This document shows, piece after piece, positions 1 to 6,608 of a stretch of DNA of 11,446 nucleotides. A program made the position numbers and the translations under genes. The stretch spans positions 1 to 11,446 of the forward strand of contig PMBV01000389.1 in the NCBI GenBank assembly GCA_003153055.1, in the 5' to 3' direction. The stretch is from Myxococcales bacterium. Lineage in GTDB: Bacteria > Myxococcota > Myxococcia > Myxococcales > Myxococcaceae. The notes beneath the pieces were generated by a model. That model searched no databases, had not been told where the DNA came from, and saw nothing but the letters and a program-made list of their open reading frames with translations. Every line of letters starts with the position of its first letter. The stretch's first letter is position 1.

Positions 1-26
1 CACCCTCCCCGAGGATGGATACTGAG

Positions 27-1121
27 TCACCGTGTCTGGGTGGGGTCGATCGCCACTTGATCGCCCACCGCGAAGCCCGAGCCGCTCGAGCTGACGCACA
101 CGCTCAGCCGCTCGTTGAGGTGCTCGGCCACCTGCAGCTTGCCCACGGTGTTGCCCGTCTCGCGCCCGAGCACCTGGCCGGTCGCCGGGTCGGTGATCTC
201 CGCCCCAAGGTGGCGCACCGAGAGCACGGTGCCCGGTGCCAGGCCGATCTCCGAGCCGCCGGTGATGTAAATCTTCCCCTTGCTCACGCTGGCGATGGCC
301 CCCGTCCACGGCTTGTTGGCTGACTTGGCCACCAGCTTCCCCATCGTCTGGCTGATGGCCGCGTACAGGGCTCGCTTGGCCAGGGTCTCATCTTGTGTCA
401 ACGACCCACCGCCCATCACCACCCGGCTCGTGCTGTCAGACTCTCCCTCGCCGCTCTCCTGGGCCCAAATCTCTCCGGTGGTGGCGTCGACCATCTTCAC
501 CGAGACCCGGGCGTGGTAGCGCACCTTGCCCTGCTGGTAGTAGCCGCCGAAGCCCGACTGCGACTTGATGGTGTTGAGGTCGGTGATTTTCCCGGTGATG
601 AGCGCCTGGAGCCCGAGCACCTGGCCCACCTTCGCCGCGCTCTTCTGCGACACCACCCCGCTCTGGCCCAGCCCCTGCTCCCGGAGCACGTGATCGAGCT
701 GTTCCCGCTCCACCACCACGAAGGCGCCCGACTGCACCAACGCTTCGTTCACCACGTCTTGTGCCGACGCGGCCAAGAGCTGGCGATCACCCGAGAAGCC
801 TTGGTACTGCGCCGTGTCGTCGAAGTGCACCACCCCCACCCGCTTCTTGATGCCCGTCCACACCGCGCGAGTATCCCTCGCCAGCATCGGGCCCTTCCCG
901 CTGGCTGGAACCGGCGGAGGTGGAGGCAACGGCTGCTGCGGAGGCGGCGCGGCGTAGGCGCTGTCAGGCGGCCGCGTCGTCACTCCCGGGTCGCCCTCCT
1001 GCTGCTCAGCCTGGGCGGCGTACGCGTCACGCCGCGCCTCCCGCCGGCGCCGCTTGCCACCACACCCCAAAGACGACACGACAACCAGCGCGATGCTCGC
1101 GCCCACCAGCAATCGTTTCAT
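27..1121 (-). CDS. CsgG-domain lipoprotein with FlgT-C-like tail
   Basis: This is a 364-residue predicted envelope lipoprotein. Residues 1-20 form a lipoprotein signal (KR, hydrophobic stretch, then SSLGC with Cys20 as the lipidation site; the lipobox is acceptable but not ideal). A charged, then proline-rich low-complexity linker follows (about 21-80). Residues 93-265 match the CsgG/TolB-N-type fold: a KKRVGVVHF first strand, an ERxxL helix, the 'GLQALITGKITD' strand and 'VDATTGEIWA'. Residues 272-358 resemble the FlgT C-terminal domain, with 'GAIASVSKGKIYI', a GLAPGTVL turn, 'DPATGQVLG' and a final VGD. The family works in outer-membrane assembly or secretion; the substrate here is unknown. 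The ATG at 1121 lies within the ATGA overlap with the gene upstream, with a GGAG about 10 bases before it. The pairing with a FlgT-N-like protein supports a joint periplasmic role. Curli secretion is unlikely because no curli subunits are nearby. Confidence 0.85.
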   Translation of the reverse strand: MKRLLVGASIALVVVSSLGCGGKRRRREARRDAYAAQAEQQEGDPGVTTRPPDSAYAAPPPQQPLPPPPPVPASGKGPMLARDTRAVWTGIKKRVGVVHFDDTAQYQGFSGDRQLLAASAQDVVNEALVQSGAFVVVEREQLDHVLREQGLGQSGVVSQKSAAKVGQVLGLQALITGKITDLNTIKSQSGFGGYYQQGKVRYHARVSVKMVDATTGEIWAQESGEGESDSTSRVVMGGGSLTQDETLAKRALYAAISQTMGKLVAKSANKPWTGAIASVSKGKIYITGGSEIGLAPGTVLSVRHLGAEITDPATGQVLGRETGNTVGKLQVAEHLNERLSVCVSSSGSGFAVGDQVAIDPTQTR

Positions 1122-2023
1122 TTCCCGTGCTCTCCAACCGGCGTGTACGAATTCAGCTTCTCGATGAGGTCCTGGGCCACTCGGCCGGCGGCGCTCGACA
1201 GCGCCATCGCGCGGGCGGTCAGGGAGTCGACATGGAGCTGCGCCCCGGTGACCGAGCTCGAGCCCAGCACCCGGCCGTCCTTCACCCGAACCACCCGGGC
1301 CACCACCGAGGCCTGGCCCGACACCATGCCCGCGCGGGCCGCTTCAGGAACCGTGGTGAGGCTCGCCCTGCCAGTCACCACCACGACCAGCTCTGCCCCA
1401 GCCACCCTGGCCGTCTTCTGGGCCTCGCCATTGCTCAGATTCATCACCTGTGCCGCGGTACGGGCCGTCACCTTGCCCTCCAGCACCTCGGGGTCGATGA
1501 CCTCGAAGCCCCCGGCCCGGAAGGCCTCCGACACGGCGGCCTCGCAGGCGCCCATGTCCTCCGTCACCTGCACCATCGTCGTCTTCACCGTCGAGGTGAC
1601 GCCGGCGCCTTGGGCCGCGAAGGCGTGATCCGTCCACCCGAGGTAGTGGGCGCCATCGAGTTGCTCCGTCGCCAGCACCAAGACGCGCTGGCCCGCCACG
1701 CCCTGCGCCGCCCCCCGGGGAAACGCCCGCCGCAGGGCCTCGGGTTCGACCTGCACCTCGACCTTGATGGTGAGAATGTTGCCGTCCACTGACTGCTCCA
1801 GAACCCGCGACGAGGTGATGTGCTCGCGGCCGCCCGTCAGGAGCGCCGGCTCCTCCCGGCCCAGGGCCAGCATCAGCGCCTGCCCCGTGGCCTTCTCGGT
1901 GGCGATGCGACCGGCCTCCGCCTCGGTGCCGCGAGTGATGACCGCGTTTCCTTCGCCCACGAAAGGCCGGGAGGCCGCTCCAGCGCTCAGCGCCAACAAG
2001 GCTACACCGCACGCGATTCGCAA
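1118..2023 (-). CDS. Exported FlgT-N/LPP20-like protein
   Basis: This is a 301-residue exported protein and the first gene of the minus-strand pair. Residues 1-17 form a short signal peptide (hydrophobic core, likely cleavage near SAGAAS). Residues 20-95 read like the FlgT N-terminal/LPP20 domain: 'GEGNAVITRG', an alanine-rich helix that begins EAEAGRIATEKA, and a strand 'ILTIKVEVQVEPEAL'. Residues 112-290 look like a second domain of the TolB-N/CsgG type, with a VLVLATEQ first strand, a helix-strand 'AFRAGGFEVIDPEVL', 'AGAELVVVVTGRA' and a closing amphipathic helix. The start is TTG at 2023, supported by the strong Shine-Dalgarno sequence GGGGAGG five bases upstream and by a signal peptide that begins exactly there. 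It is translationally coupled (ATGA) to the CsgG lipoprotein. Domain calls are by eye; the function in the envelope is inferred and no flagellar genes are visible. Confidence 0.78.
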   Translation of the reverse strand: MRIACGVALLALSAGAASRPFVGEGNAVITRGTEAEAGRIATEKATGQALMLALGREEPALLTGGREHITSSRVLEQSVDGNILTIKVEVQVEPEALRRAFPRGAAQGVAGQRVLVLATEQLDGAHYLGWTDHAFAAQGAGVTSTVKTTMVQVTEDMGACEAAVSEAFRAGGFEVIDPEVLEGKVTARTAAQVMNLSNGEAQKTARVAGAELVVVVTGRASLTTVPEAARAGMVSGQASVVARVVRVKDGRVLGSSSVTGAQLHVDSLTARAMALSSAAGRVAQDLIEKLNSYTPVGEHGK

Positions 2024-2131
2024 ACAGACCTCCCCGCAGGTGGGCTGGTTCTAGCAACCGCCAGCCGAGCTGAAAAGCCACCGTCGAGAAGCACCGAGGG
2101 CCAGAGCTTTCCATGCTATGGACCACGGCCG
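2024..2131. promoter_or_regulatory. Divergent intergenic region
   Basis: This 108-base gap separates the minus-strand envelope operon from the plus-strand lipid operon, so both promoters are probably here or just inside the neighbouring genes. I found no convincing -35/-10 pair. A GG/GC pair that hints at a sigma-54 site on the minus strand (near GGCGGTTGC) has nine rather than ten bases between its elements. Confidence 0.4.
2029..2035 (-). promoter_or_regulatory. Shine-Dalgarno site fixing a TTG start
   Basis: On the minus strand the sequence GGGGAGG sits five bases before the TTG at 2023. No ATG or GTG in this frame is as well placed, so the site decides the start of the FlgT-N-like gene. 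Confidence 0.75.
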
Positions 2132-2878
2132 GTGGACGGCCAGCCAGGCATCAGATTCCACGTCAAGCACTGGGCCGCGTGGGCGCCGGGGCTGACGACG
2201 CCCGAGGCATGGACCGCCTGGGCTTCGGCTCCCTTTGCCCCCACGGGCCTCGACGTGCCCAGCCTCAGCGACGTTCCCGCCATGGCCCGCCGCCGCATCG
2301 AGCGCCTGGGCCGCCTCGCCTACCACGTCGCCTCGAGTTGCCAGGGCGAGCGAAAGGGCATGCCCGCCGTCTTCGCTTCCCGACATGGCGACGTCGCCCG
2401 CTCCGTCGAGCTCCTCTCGACGCTGGCCGCCGGAGAAACCCTCTCGCCCACCAGCTTCGGCCTCTCGGTGCACAACGCCATCGGTGGCCAGTACTCCATC
2501 ACTCGCCAAGACCCGTCCAACGTGGTGTCCATCGCGGGAGGCCCCACCACCGCCGAGGCCGCCGTCGTCGAGGCCTTCGGGCTCCTCCGCGACGGCAACC
2601 CCGAGGTGCTCCTGGTGGTGTACGACGTCTCGCTCCCATCGGCCTACGCTCAGTACGCCGACGAGCCAGCGGCCGACTTCGCCTGGGCCATGCGCCTCTC
2701 GCTCCCCGAAGGGCCCGGCCCCGCGCTGGGTCTCTCACTCGAGCCAGCCTCACGCAGCCAGCGCGGGAACGCGGCGCTCCCCCACGGCCTCGACGTGCTC
2801 CGCTTCTTCCTCGACCCCACGGCCGAGCTGGTCGCCCCAGCCGCCGGCGGAAGCTGGGTGTGGACCCACCATGGCTGA
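2132..2878 (+). CDS. Beta-ketoacyl synthase chain-length-factor-like protein (ApeC-like)
   Basis: This is a 248-residue protein of the short 'beta-ketoacyl synthase N-terminal' family found at the head of aryl polyene gene clusters. The N-terminus HWAAWAPGL (residues 13-21) and the SVHNAIGG motif (112-119) are characteristic. In the characterised Xenorhabdus system the homologue ApeC pairs with the true ketosynthase ApeO as its chain length factor. Here the stretch that follows, VVSIAGGPTTAEA (131-143), has Gly or Ser where a ketosynthase would carry its catalytic Cys, and the chain stops before the His/His region. It is therefore probably non-catalytic. The only canonical in-frame start is GTG at 2132, which lacks a good Shine-Dalgarno; the conserved region begins only about seven residues later, so a noncanonical ATC at 2150 cannot be excluded. 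It overlaps the next gene by 8 bases. The required partner ketosynthase is not in the window. Confidence 0.82.
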   Translation: MDGQPGIRFHVKHWAAWAPGLTTPEAWTAWASAPFAPTGLDVPSLSDVPAMARRRIERLGRLAYHVASSCQGERKGMPAVFASRHGDVARSVELLSTLAAGETLSPTSFGLSVHNAIGGQYSITRQDPSNVVSIAGGPTTAEAAVVEAFGLLRDGNPEVLLVVYDVSLPSAYAQYADEPAADFAWAMRLSLPEGPGPALGLSLEPASRSQRGNAALPHGLDVLRFFLDPTAELVAPAAGGSWVWTHHG

Positions 2879-3677
2879 GCATGCCAGCGCGCTGCCCAGG
2901 GCTCGAGGCCGGCTCGACTCCGCCTACCGGGTGGCCGCCACCGGCTTCTGCTTTGCCTTCTTCGGCACGGGAGGGCTGGTGCTCCGGCTCCTCGTCTTTC
3001 CGTTGGTGGAGCTCTTCATTCGAGACCCGGCCCGACGGACCCAGGTCAGCCGCCGGGTGATTCACCACACCTGGCGGTTCTTCGTGTGGCTCATGCGCGC
3101 GGTCGGCGTCATCACCGTCGAGGTCCGCGGCCTCGAGCGCCTGCGGCGACCCGGGTTGTTGGTGCTGCCCAACCACCCCACCCTCATCGACGTCGTCATC
3201 CTCGTCTCGCTCATGCCCGACGTCTCGTGTGTCGTGAAGAGCGCGCTGTTGGCCAACCCCTTCACCCGAGGCCCGGTGAGCGCCGCCCACTACGTCTGTA
3301 ATGACGCCGGAATCGCGCTCATCGACGACAGCCTCGAGGCCCTGCGCACCGGCAACTCCCTCATCATCTTTCCCGAGGGCACCAGGAGCCCCCAGGGCGA
3401 GCCCATCAAGCTCCTCCGGGGCGCGGCCAACGTGGCGGTGCGCGCCAGGGTCGACGTCACCCCAGTCGTCATTCGCTGCGAACCGCTCATGCTCGGCAAG
3501 GGCCAGAAGTGGTACGAGGTCCCTCCTCGACCGGGGCATTTCACCATCGAGGTAAGGGAAGACGTGGCGATTGAGCAGTTCCTCGAGTCAGGTGCCAGCG
3601 AGCCGTTGGCGGCCCGTCGGTTGACCCAATGGCTCGAGCAGTTCTTCCAACAGGAGGCCCGTCGTGGAGGCGATTGA
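2871..3677 (+). CDS. Lysophospholipid acyltransferase family protein (PlsC/LPLAT, ApeD-like)
   Basis: This is a 268-residue membrane-associated acyltransferase. The H-x4-D catalytic motif is NHPTLID at residues 101-107 (His102, Asp107), and the glycerophosphate-binding motif is FPEGTRS at 167-173. A later conserved strand, VTPVVIRC, follows the usual LPLAT order. An N-terminal hydrophobic segment (about 21-50) should anchor it in the inner membrane. The family transfers an acyl group from acyl-ACP or acyl-CoA to a lysophospholipid or a related hydroxyl. Between an ApeC-like gene and two ACP genes, the likely donor is one of those ACPs and the acceptor a lipid or glycolipid; this is an inference from APE clusters. 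ATG at 2871 overlaps the previous stop by 8 bases, so translation is probably coupled. The 3' end overlaps the next gene by 14 bases. Confidence 0.9.
   Translation: MAEHASALPRARGRLDSAYRVAATGFCFAFFGTGGLVLRLLVFPLVELFIRDPARRTQVSRRVIHHTWRFFVWLMRAVGVITVEVRGLERLRRPGLLVLPNHPTLIDVVILVSLMPDVSCVVKSALLANPFTRGPVSAAHYVCNDAGIALIDDSLEALRTGNSLIIFPEGTRSPQGEPIKLLRGAANVAVRARVDVTPVVIRCEPLMLGKGQKWYEVPPRPGHFTIEVREDVAIEQFLESGASEPLAARRLTQWLEQFFQQEARRGGD
3652..3657 (+). promoter_or_regulatory. Shine-Dalgarno site for the first ACP gene
   Basis: A perfect AGGAGG lies six bases before the GTG at 3664, inside the end of the acyltransferase gene. It sets the GTG start and explains the 14-base overlap. Confidence 0.8.
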
Positions 3678-3948
3678 GCAGGAGCTGAAGAAGTTCATCA
3701 TCGACACCCTGAACCTCGAGGACTTGAAACCCGAGGACATCGACCCGGCCGCCCCCCTCTTCGTCGAGGGCCTCGGCCTGGACTCCATCGATGCCCTGGA
3801 GCTCGGCGTGGGCCTCCAGAAGCGCTACGGCATCAAGCTGTCGCAAGACGCGGCCGAGACCAAGAAACACTTCGCGTCGGTGCGGGCGCTGGCCGCCATG
3901 GTGCTGAGCCACCGCGCCCAGCCCGTCGAGAAGGGACACCCATCATGA
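3664..3948 (+). CDS. Acyl carrier protein (ApeE-like)
   Basis: This is a 94-residue acyl carrier protein. The phosphopantetheine attachment site is GLGLDSIDALELG, with Ser41 as the modified residue. Helix 1 (IEQELKKFIIDTLNLEDL) and the acidic 'PEDIDPAAPLF' loop are typical of type II ACPs. It carries acyl or polyene intermediates as thioesters in the cytoplasm. In the Xenorhabdus aryl polyene pathway one of the two ACPs (ApeE) is the main chain carrier; assigning this one to ApeE rests on gene order only. GTG start, fixed by an AGGAGG six bases upstream. It overlaps the preceding gene by 14 bases and the next by 4 (ATGA). Confidence 0.93.
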   Translation: MEAIEQELKKFIIDTLNLEDLKPEDIDPAAPLFVEGLGLDSIDALELGVGLQKRYGIKLSQDAAETKKHFASVRALAAMVLSHRAQPVEKGHPS

Positions 3949-4229
3949 CCAAGCAAGAAGTCTTCGAGAAGCTGGTGGAAGTGCTGTGCGAGACGTTCGA
4001 GTTTACGCCCGAGCGAATCAAGCCCGAGTCGCGGCTGTACGAGGAGCTCGACATCGACAGCATCGACGCCGTGGACCTGCTCGTGCGCATGAAGCCCCTC
4101 ATGGGCAACAAGCGCCTGCCGCCCGAGGTGTTCAAGACGGTGCGTACGGTGCAAGACGTGGTCGACGCGCTGTACGCGCTGGTGGCGCCTGCGAGTGAGC
4201 TCGCGGCCCCCGGGCGACAAGCCTCCTAG
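3945..4229 (+). CDS. Second acyl carrier protein (ApeF-like)
   Basis: This is a 94-residue acyl carrier protein distinct from its neighbour. The attachment site is ELDIDSIDAVDLL with Ser39; the usual Gly before Asp is replaced (IDS instead of LDS, no GLG). The region after helix 2 is rich in Lys and Arg (RMKPLMGNKRLPPEVF), unlike the more usual ACP helix 3 region of its neighbour. Paired, divergent ACPs are a hallmark of aryl polyene type II systems, where they are thought to have separate partners. ATG at 3945 overlaps the previous stop, with a GAAGGGA eight bases upstream. The gene ends 5 bases before the next start. Confidence 0.92.
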   Translation: MTKQEVFEKLVEVLCETFEFTPERIKPESRLYEELDIDSIDAVDLLVRMKPLMGNKRLPPEVFKTVRTVQDVVDALYALVAPASELAAPGRQAS

Positions 4230-4234
4230 AGCCG

Positions 4235-4780
4235 GTGCGTACCGCCCTCTTCAGCATCCTGACGCTCCTCTACCCCTTCGCCATCTGGTGGGCCGGGGGC
4301 CGTTTGGAGCCTCGGTGGCTGGCCCTGGGCCTCGTCGCGCTGGGCGGGGCTCGGCTGCTGACCGCCCGCGAGACGAGCTGGCGCTGGGTGGGTGTCGGTG
4401 CCCTGGCCCTGGGCGCCCTGGCCAGCGTCTTCAACGTCGCCTGGCCGCTGCGGTTCTACCCCGTCGTCATCAACGCCTCGCTCTTGGCCCTCTTTGGAGC
4501 GACGCTGTGGCGGCCGCCGTCGATGGTGGAGCGCCTGGCCCGGTTCGCCCAGCCGAACCTGCCGCCTCACGTGGTGGCCTACACCCGGCGGGTGACGCAG
4601 GTGTGGTGCGGCTTCTTCGTCGTCAACGGCACCGTGGCCGCGGCCACCGCGCTCTGGGGGAGCGAAGCCACCTGGGCCCTGTACAACGGAGGCATCGCCT
4701 ACGGTGCCATGGGCCTCCTCTTCATGGGTGAGCTGATGATTCGACAGGTCGTCAAGCGCCGCCACGCGGAGGGAGGTTGA
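4235..4780 (+). CDS. COG4648-type integral membrane protein (ApeG-like)
   Basis: This is a 181-residue polytopic membrane protein with about five to six hydrophobic segments (roughly 4-22, 27-43, 48-66, 72-91, 119-140 and 147-167). It matches the uncharacterised COG4648 family, recognisable from RPPSMVERLAR (93-103), 'PNLPPHVVAYTRRVTQVWCGFF', a WALYNGGIAYG motif (147-157) and a terminal GELMIRQ. This family sits at the same place in aryl polyene clusters; its function is unknown, so only a membrane role next to the ACPs and ligase is inferred. GTG start at 4235 lies 5 bases after the previous stop with a poor Shine-Dalgarno, suggesting translation by reinitiation. The stop codon TGA is two bases before the next gene's start. 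Confidence 0.85.
   Translation: MRTALFSILTLLYPFAIWWAGGRLEPRWLALGLVALGGARLLTARETSWRWVGVGALALGALASVFNVAWPLRFYPVVINASLLALFGATLWRPPSMVERLARFAQPNLPPHVVAYTRRVTQVWCGFFVVNGTVAAATALWGSEATWALYNGGIAYGAMGLLFMGELMIRQVVKRRHAEGG
4768..4776 (+). promoter_or_regulatory. Shine-Dalgarno site deciding GTG 4783 over TTG 4777
   Basis: The purine run GGAGGGAGG ends six bases before GTG 4783 and directly abuts TTG 4777. The spacing favours the GTG as the real start of the ligase-dehydratase gene. Confidence 0.7.
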
Positions 4781-4782
4781 AC

Positions 4783-6474
4783 GTGGGCTCAGTGGAGCAC
4801 GCCCTCGACGCGCTGGCCGATTCTCGGTGCCCGGTGGCACTCGAGGGGCCGTGGGCGACGGCACCCGCCTTTCTCGAGCTGGTCGCCGGCTACCGCGCCG
4901 CCGTCCTCGAGGCGAAGGCCCAGCGGGTGGCCCTCTACACCGAAGACCGGGCGCGCTTCTCGGCGGCGTTGTTCGGCGCCTGGCTGGCTGGGGCCGAGGT
5001 GCTGCTCCCCGGCGATGCCCTGCCGCGCACCTGTCAAGCCCTCGAGGGTCGCTGCGAGGCGTACCTGGGAGCGCTCCCCGGCGCGCTCGAGCCACGGCGC
5101 GGCCCACCACCACCCCGGTGGGCTGTCTCCCCTGACGCCCGGTTGGTGGTGTTCACTTCGGGCACGACTGGGGCGCCCGCGGCCATCGAGAAGCGGCTCC
5201 GTCAGCTCTCCTCGGAGGTGCTGGCGCTGGAGGCCACCTTCCACCCTGGTCCGGCGGCGGTGGTGTCCACCGTCTCGCACCAGCACATCTACGGGCTGCT
5301 CTTCACCGTGCTGTGGCCCTTGGCGGCCCGGCGTGCCTTCTCGCCCCGGCGCCTGGAGTACCCCGAGGAGGTCGAGGCGGCCTTGGCCGAGCGACCTTCG
5401 CTCCTGGTGACGAGCCCGGCGCACCTGAAGCGGCTGCCCGAGCGGGAGGCACCGCTGGCTCCCTCGCAGCGGCCCCTGGCGGTGTTCTCGTCGGGTGGCC
5501 CCCTGCCCGAAGAAGGAGCGCGCCGCTGCCGGGCCGCCTTCGGTGCCAATGCCATCGAGGTGTACGGGAGCTCGGAGACCGGCGGCGTGGCCTACCGAGA
5601 GCGACACCAGGGGCCGCTCTCGCCTCTTCGGCCGTTCCCCGAGGTGGCCTGGCGGGTGGGGAATGGCGGCCTCCTCGAGGTGCGCTCGCCGCACCTGGCG
5701 TCTGACGACTGGTACGTCACGGCCGACACGGCTCATGACGCGGGGGCCGGGTGCTTCACCTTGGGGCAGAGGGCCGACCGCATCGCCAAGGTGGAAGAGA
5801 AGCGAGTGTCGCTGACGGCCATCGAAGCGCGGCTCAAGGAGTCTGGGCTGGTGACCGAAGCCCGTGCCGTGCTCATCGAGGGTGCTCGCTCCATGGTAGG
5901 GGTGCTCGCGGTGCCGAGCCAGCCGGGTCGAGCGCTGCTCGTGGGAGGCAAGCGGGCCCTGGTCGACGCCCTCAAGGCGGCGTTGGCCGACACGGTCGAG
6001 CGGGTGGTCCTGCCGCGGCGGTTCCGCTTCGTCGACGAGCTGCCCCTCACTGCCGAGGGCAAGACGACCGACGGGTTGATCCTCGCGGCCCTGGCCCCGC
6101 TCACCCCCCAACCCACGTGGCTCGAGCGCGACGCGGGCCGGGCTCGCCTGGCCTTCGAGGTCGACGCCGGTCTCCGGGTGCTCCAGGGCCACTTCCCACG
6201 AGTGGCTGTGGTGCCTGGCGTCGCTCAGGTCGACTGGGCCATCGGGTGGATGGGTGACGCCTTCTCGTGCGCTCCGCCGATCGCCCGCGTCGATGCGCTC
6301 AAGTTCCAGGCCTTGATGCGACCTGGGCATCAGGTCACCCTCGAGCTCGAGTGGAACCCGCAGCGCACCACCGCCTCGTTCCGCTACCAGGGCCCCGATG
6401 GCACTCCCTTCTCGAGTGGGCGAGTGGTGTTTGCCGCGCCTCCACGACCCGAAGGCCTCAAACAAGAAGTTTAG
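4783..6474 (+). CDS. Acyl-ACP synthetase (AMP-ligase) fused to hotdog dehydratase (ApeH-ApeI-like)
   Basis: This is a 563-residue bifunctional protein. Residues 1-about 440 are an adenylate-forming ligase: P-loop TSGTTGAP (Ser126 onward), YGSSETG (261-267), the ADT Asp315, GQRAD (328-332), and the C-terminal catalytic Lys427 in LTAEGKTTDG. From about 445 to the end is a FabA/FabZ/ApeI-type hotdog domain with GHFP (His470) and PGVAQVDWA (478-486), the LPGVAQ signature of ApeI. The ligase should activate a carboxylic acid with ATP and load an ACP; the dehydratase should remove water from 3-hydroxyacyl-ACP. In the characterised Xenorhabdus system these are separate proteins, and ApeI works as a heterodimer with ApeP, which is absent here. 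The P-loop lacks the common Lys after Pro. The start is GTG 4783, chosen for Shine-Dalgarno spacing; TTG 4777 would add two residues. It is the last gene of the operon. Confidence 0.88.
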   Translation: MGSVEHALDALADSRCPVALEGPWATAPAFLELVAGYRAAVLEAKAQRVALYTEDRARFSAALFGAWLAGAEVLLPGDALPRTCQALEGRCEAYLGALPGALEPRRGPPPPRWAVSPDARLVVFTSGTTGAPAAIEKRLRQLSSEVLALEATFHPGPAAVVSTVSHQHIYGLLFTVLWPLAARRAFSPRRLEYPEEVEAALAERPSLLVTSPAHLKRLPEREAPLAPSQRPLAVFSSGGPLPEEGARRCRAAFGANAIEVYGSSETGGVAYRERHQGPLSPLRPFPEVAWRVGNGGLLEVRSPHLASDDWYVTADTAHDAGAGCFTLGQRADRIAKVEEKRVSLTAIEARLKESGLVTEARAVLIEGARSMVGVLAVPSQPGRALLVGGKRALVDALKAALADTVERVVLPRRFRFVDELPLTAEGKTTDGLILAALAPLTPQPTWLERDAGRARLAFEVDAGLRVLQGHFPRVAVVPGVAQVDWAIGWMGDAFSCAPPIARVDALKFQALMRPGHQVTLELEWNPQRTTASFRYQGPDGTPFSSGRVVFAAPPRPEGLKQEV

Positions 6475-6515
6475 ATTCGTGACGCAATGAGGAAAACATG
6501 TAGCTCGCCCCTGCC

Positions 6516-6531
6516 TGTCTGCGAAAAGACA
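6516..6531. repeat. Inverted repeat TGTCT-N6-AGACA
   Basis: TGTCT and AGACA form a 5-bp perfect stem with loop GCGAAA, 41 bases after the ligase gene's stop. It is short and could arise by chance. Together with the next hairpin it may mark the 3' end of the lipid operon transcript. Confidence 0.35.
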
Positions 6532-6533
6532 TG

Positions 6534-6549
6534 ATCGCTGACAAGCGAT
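6534..6549. repeat. Inverted repeat ATCGCT-N4-AGCGAT
   Basis: This is a perfect 6-bp stem with a 4-base loop (GACA), followed by only TTTG, so it is at best a weak terminator. It is two bases from the preceding inverted repeat, giving tandem hairpins. Confidence 0.4.
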
Positions 6550-6608
6550 TTGTGGCGCAGTGCGGCGACAAGAGACCGCAGCTGTCGCGACTTGGGCATT
6601 CAAGTAGG

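Noticed and set aside
393..1628. Open frame of about 411 codons on the plus strand opposite the CsgG/FlgT-like pair
   Set aside because: It crosses the boundary of two well supported minus-strand genes with signal peptides and has a biased Arg/His/Pro/Ala composition.
2024..2131. Possible sigma-54 promoter on the minus strand (GG...GC near GGCGGTTGC)
   Set aside because: Spacing between the GG and GC elements is nine, not ten, bases and the surrounding consensus is poor.
2113..3060. Plus-strand frame starting at ATG 2113, overlapping the ApeC-like gene in another frame
   Set aside because: It has a better start codon, but the translation is Arg/Pro-rich with no motifs; the frame from GTG 2132 has the family motifs and the right length.
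6534..6560. Intrinsic terminator after the ligase-dehydratase gene
   Set aside because: The stem is only 6 bp and is followed by TTTG rather than a T-tract; kept only as an inverted repeat.
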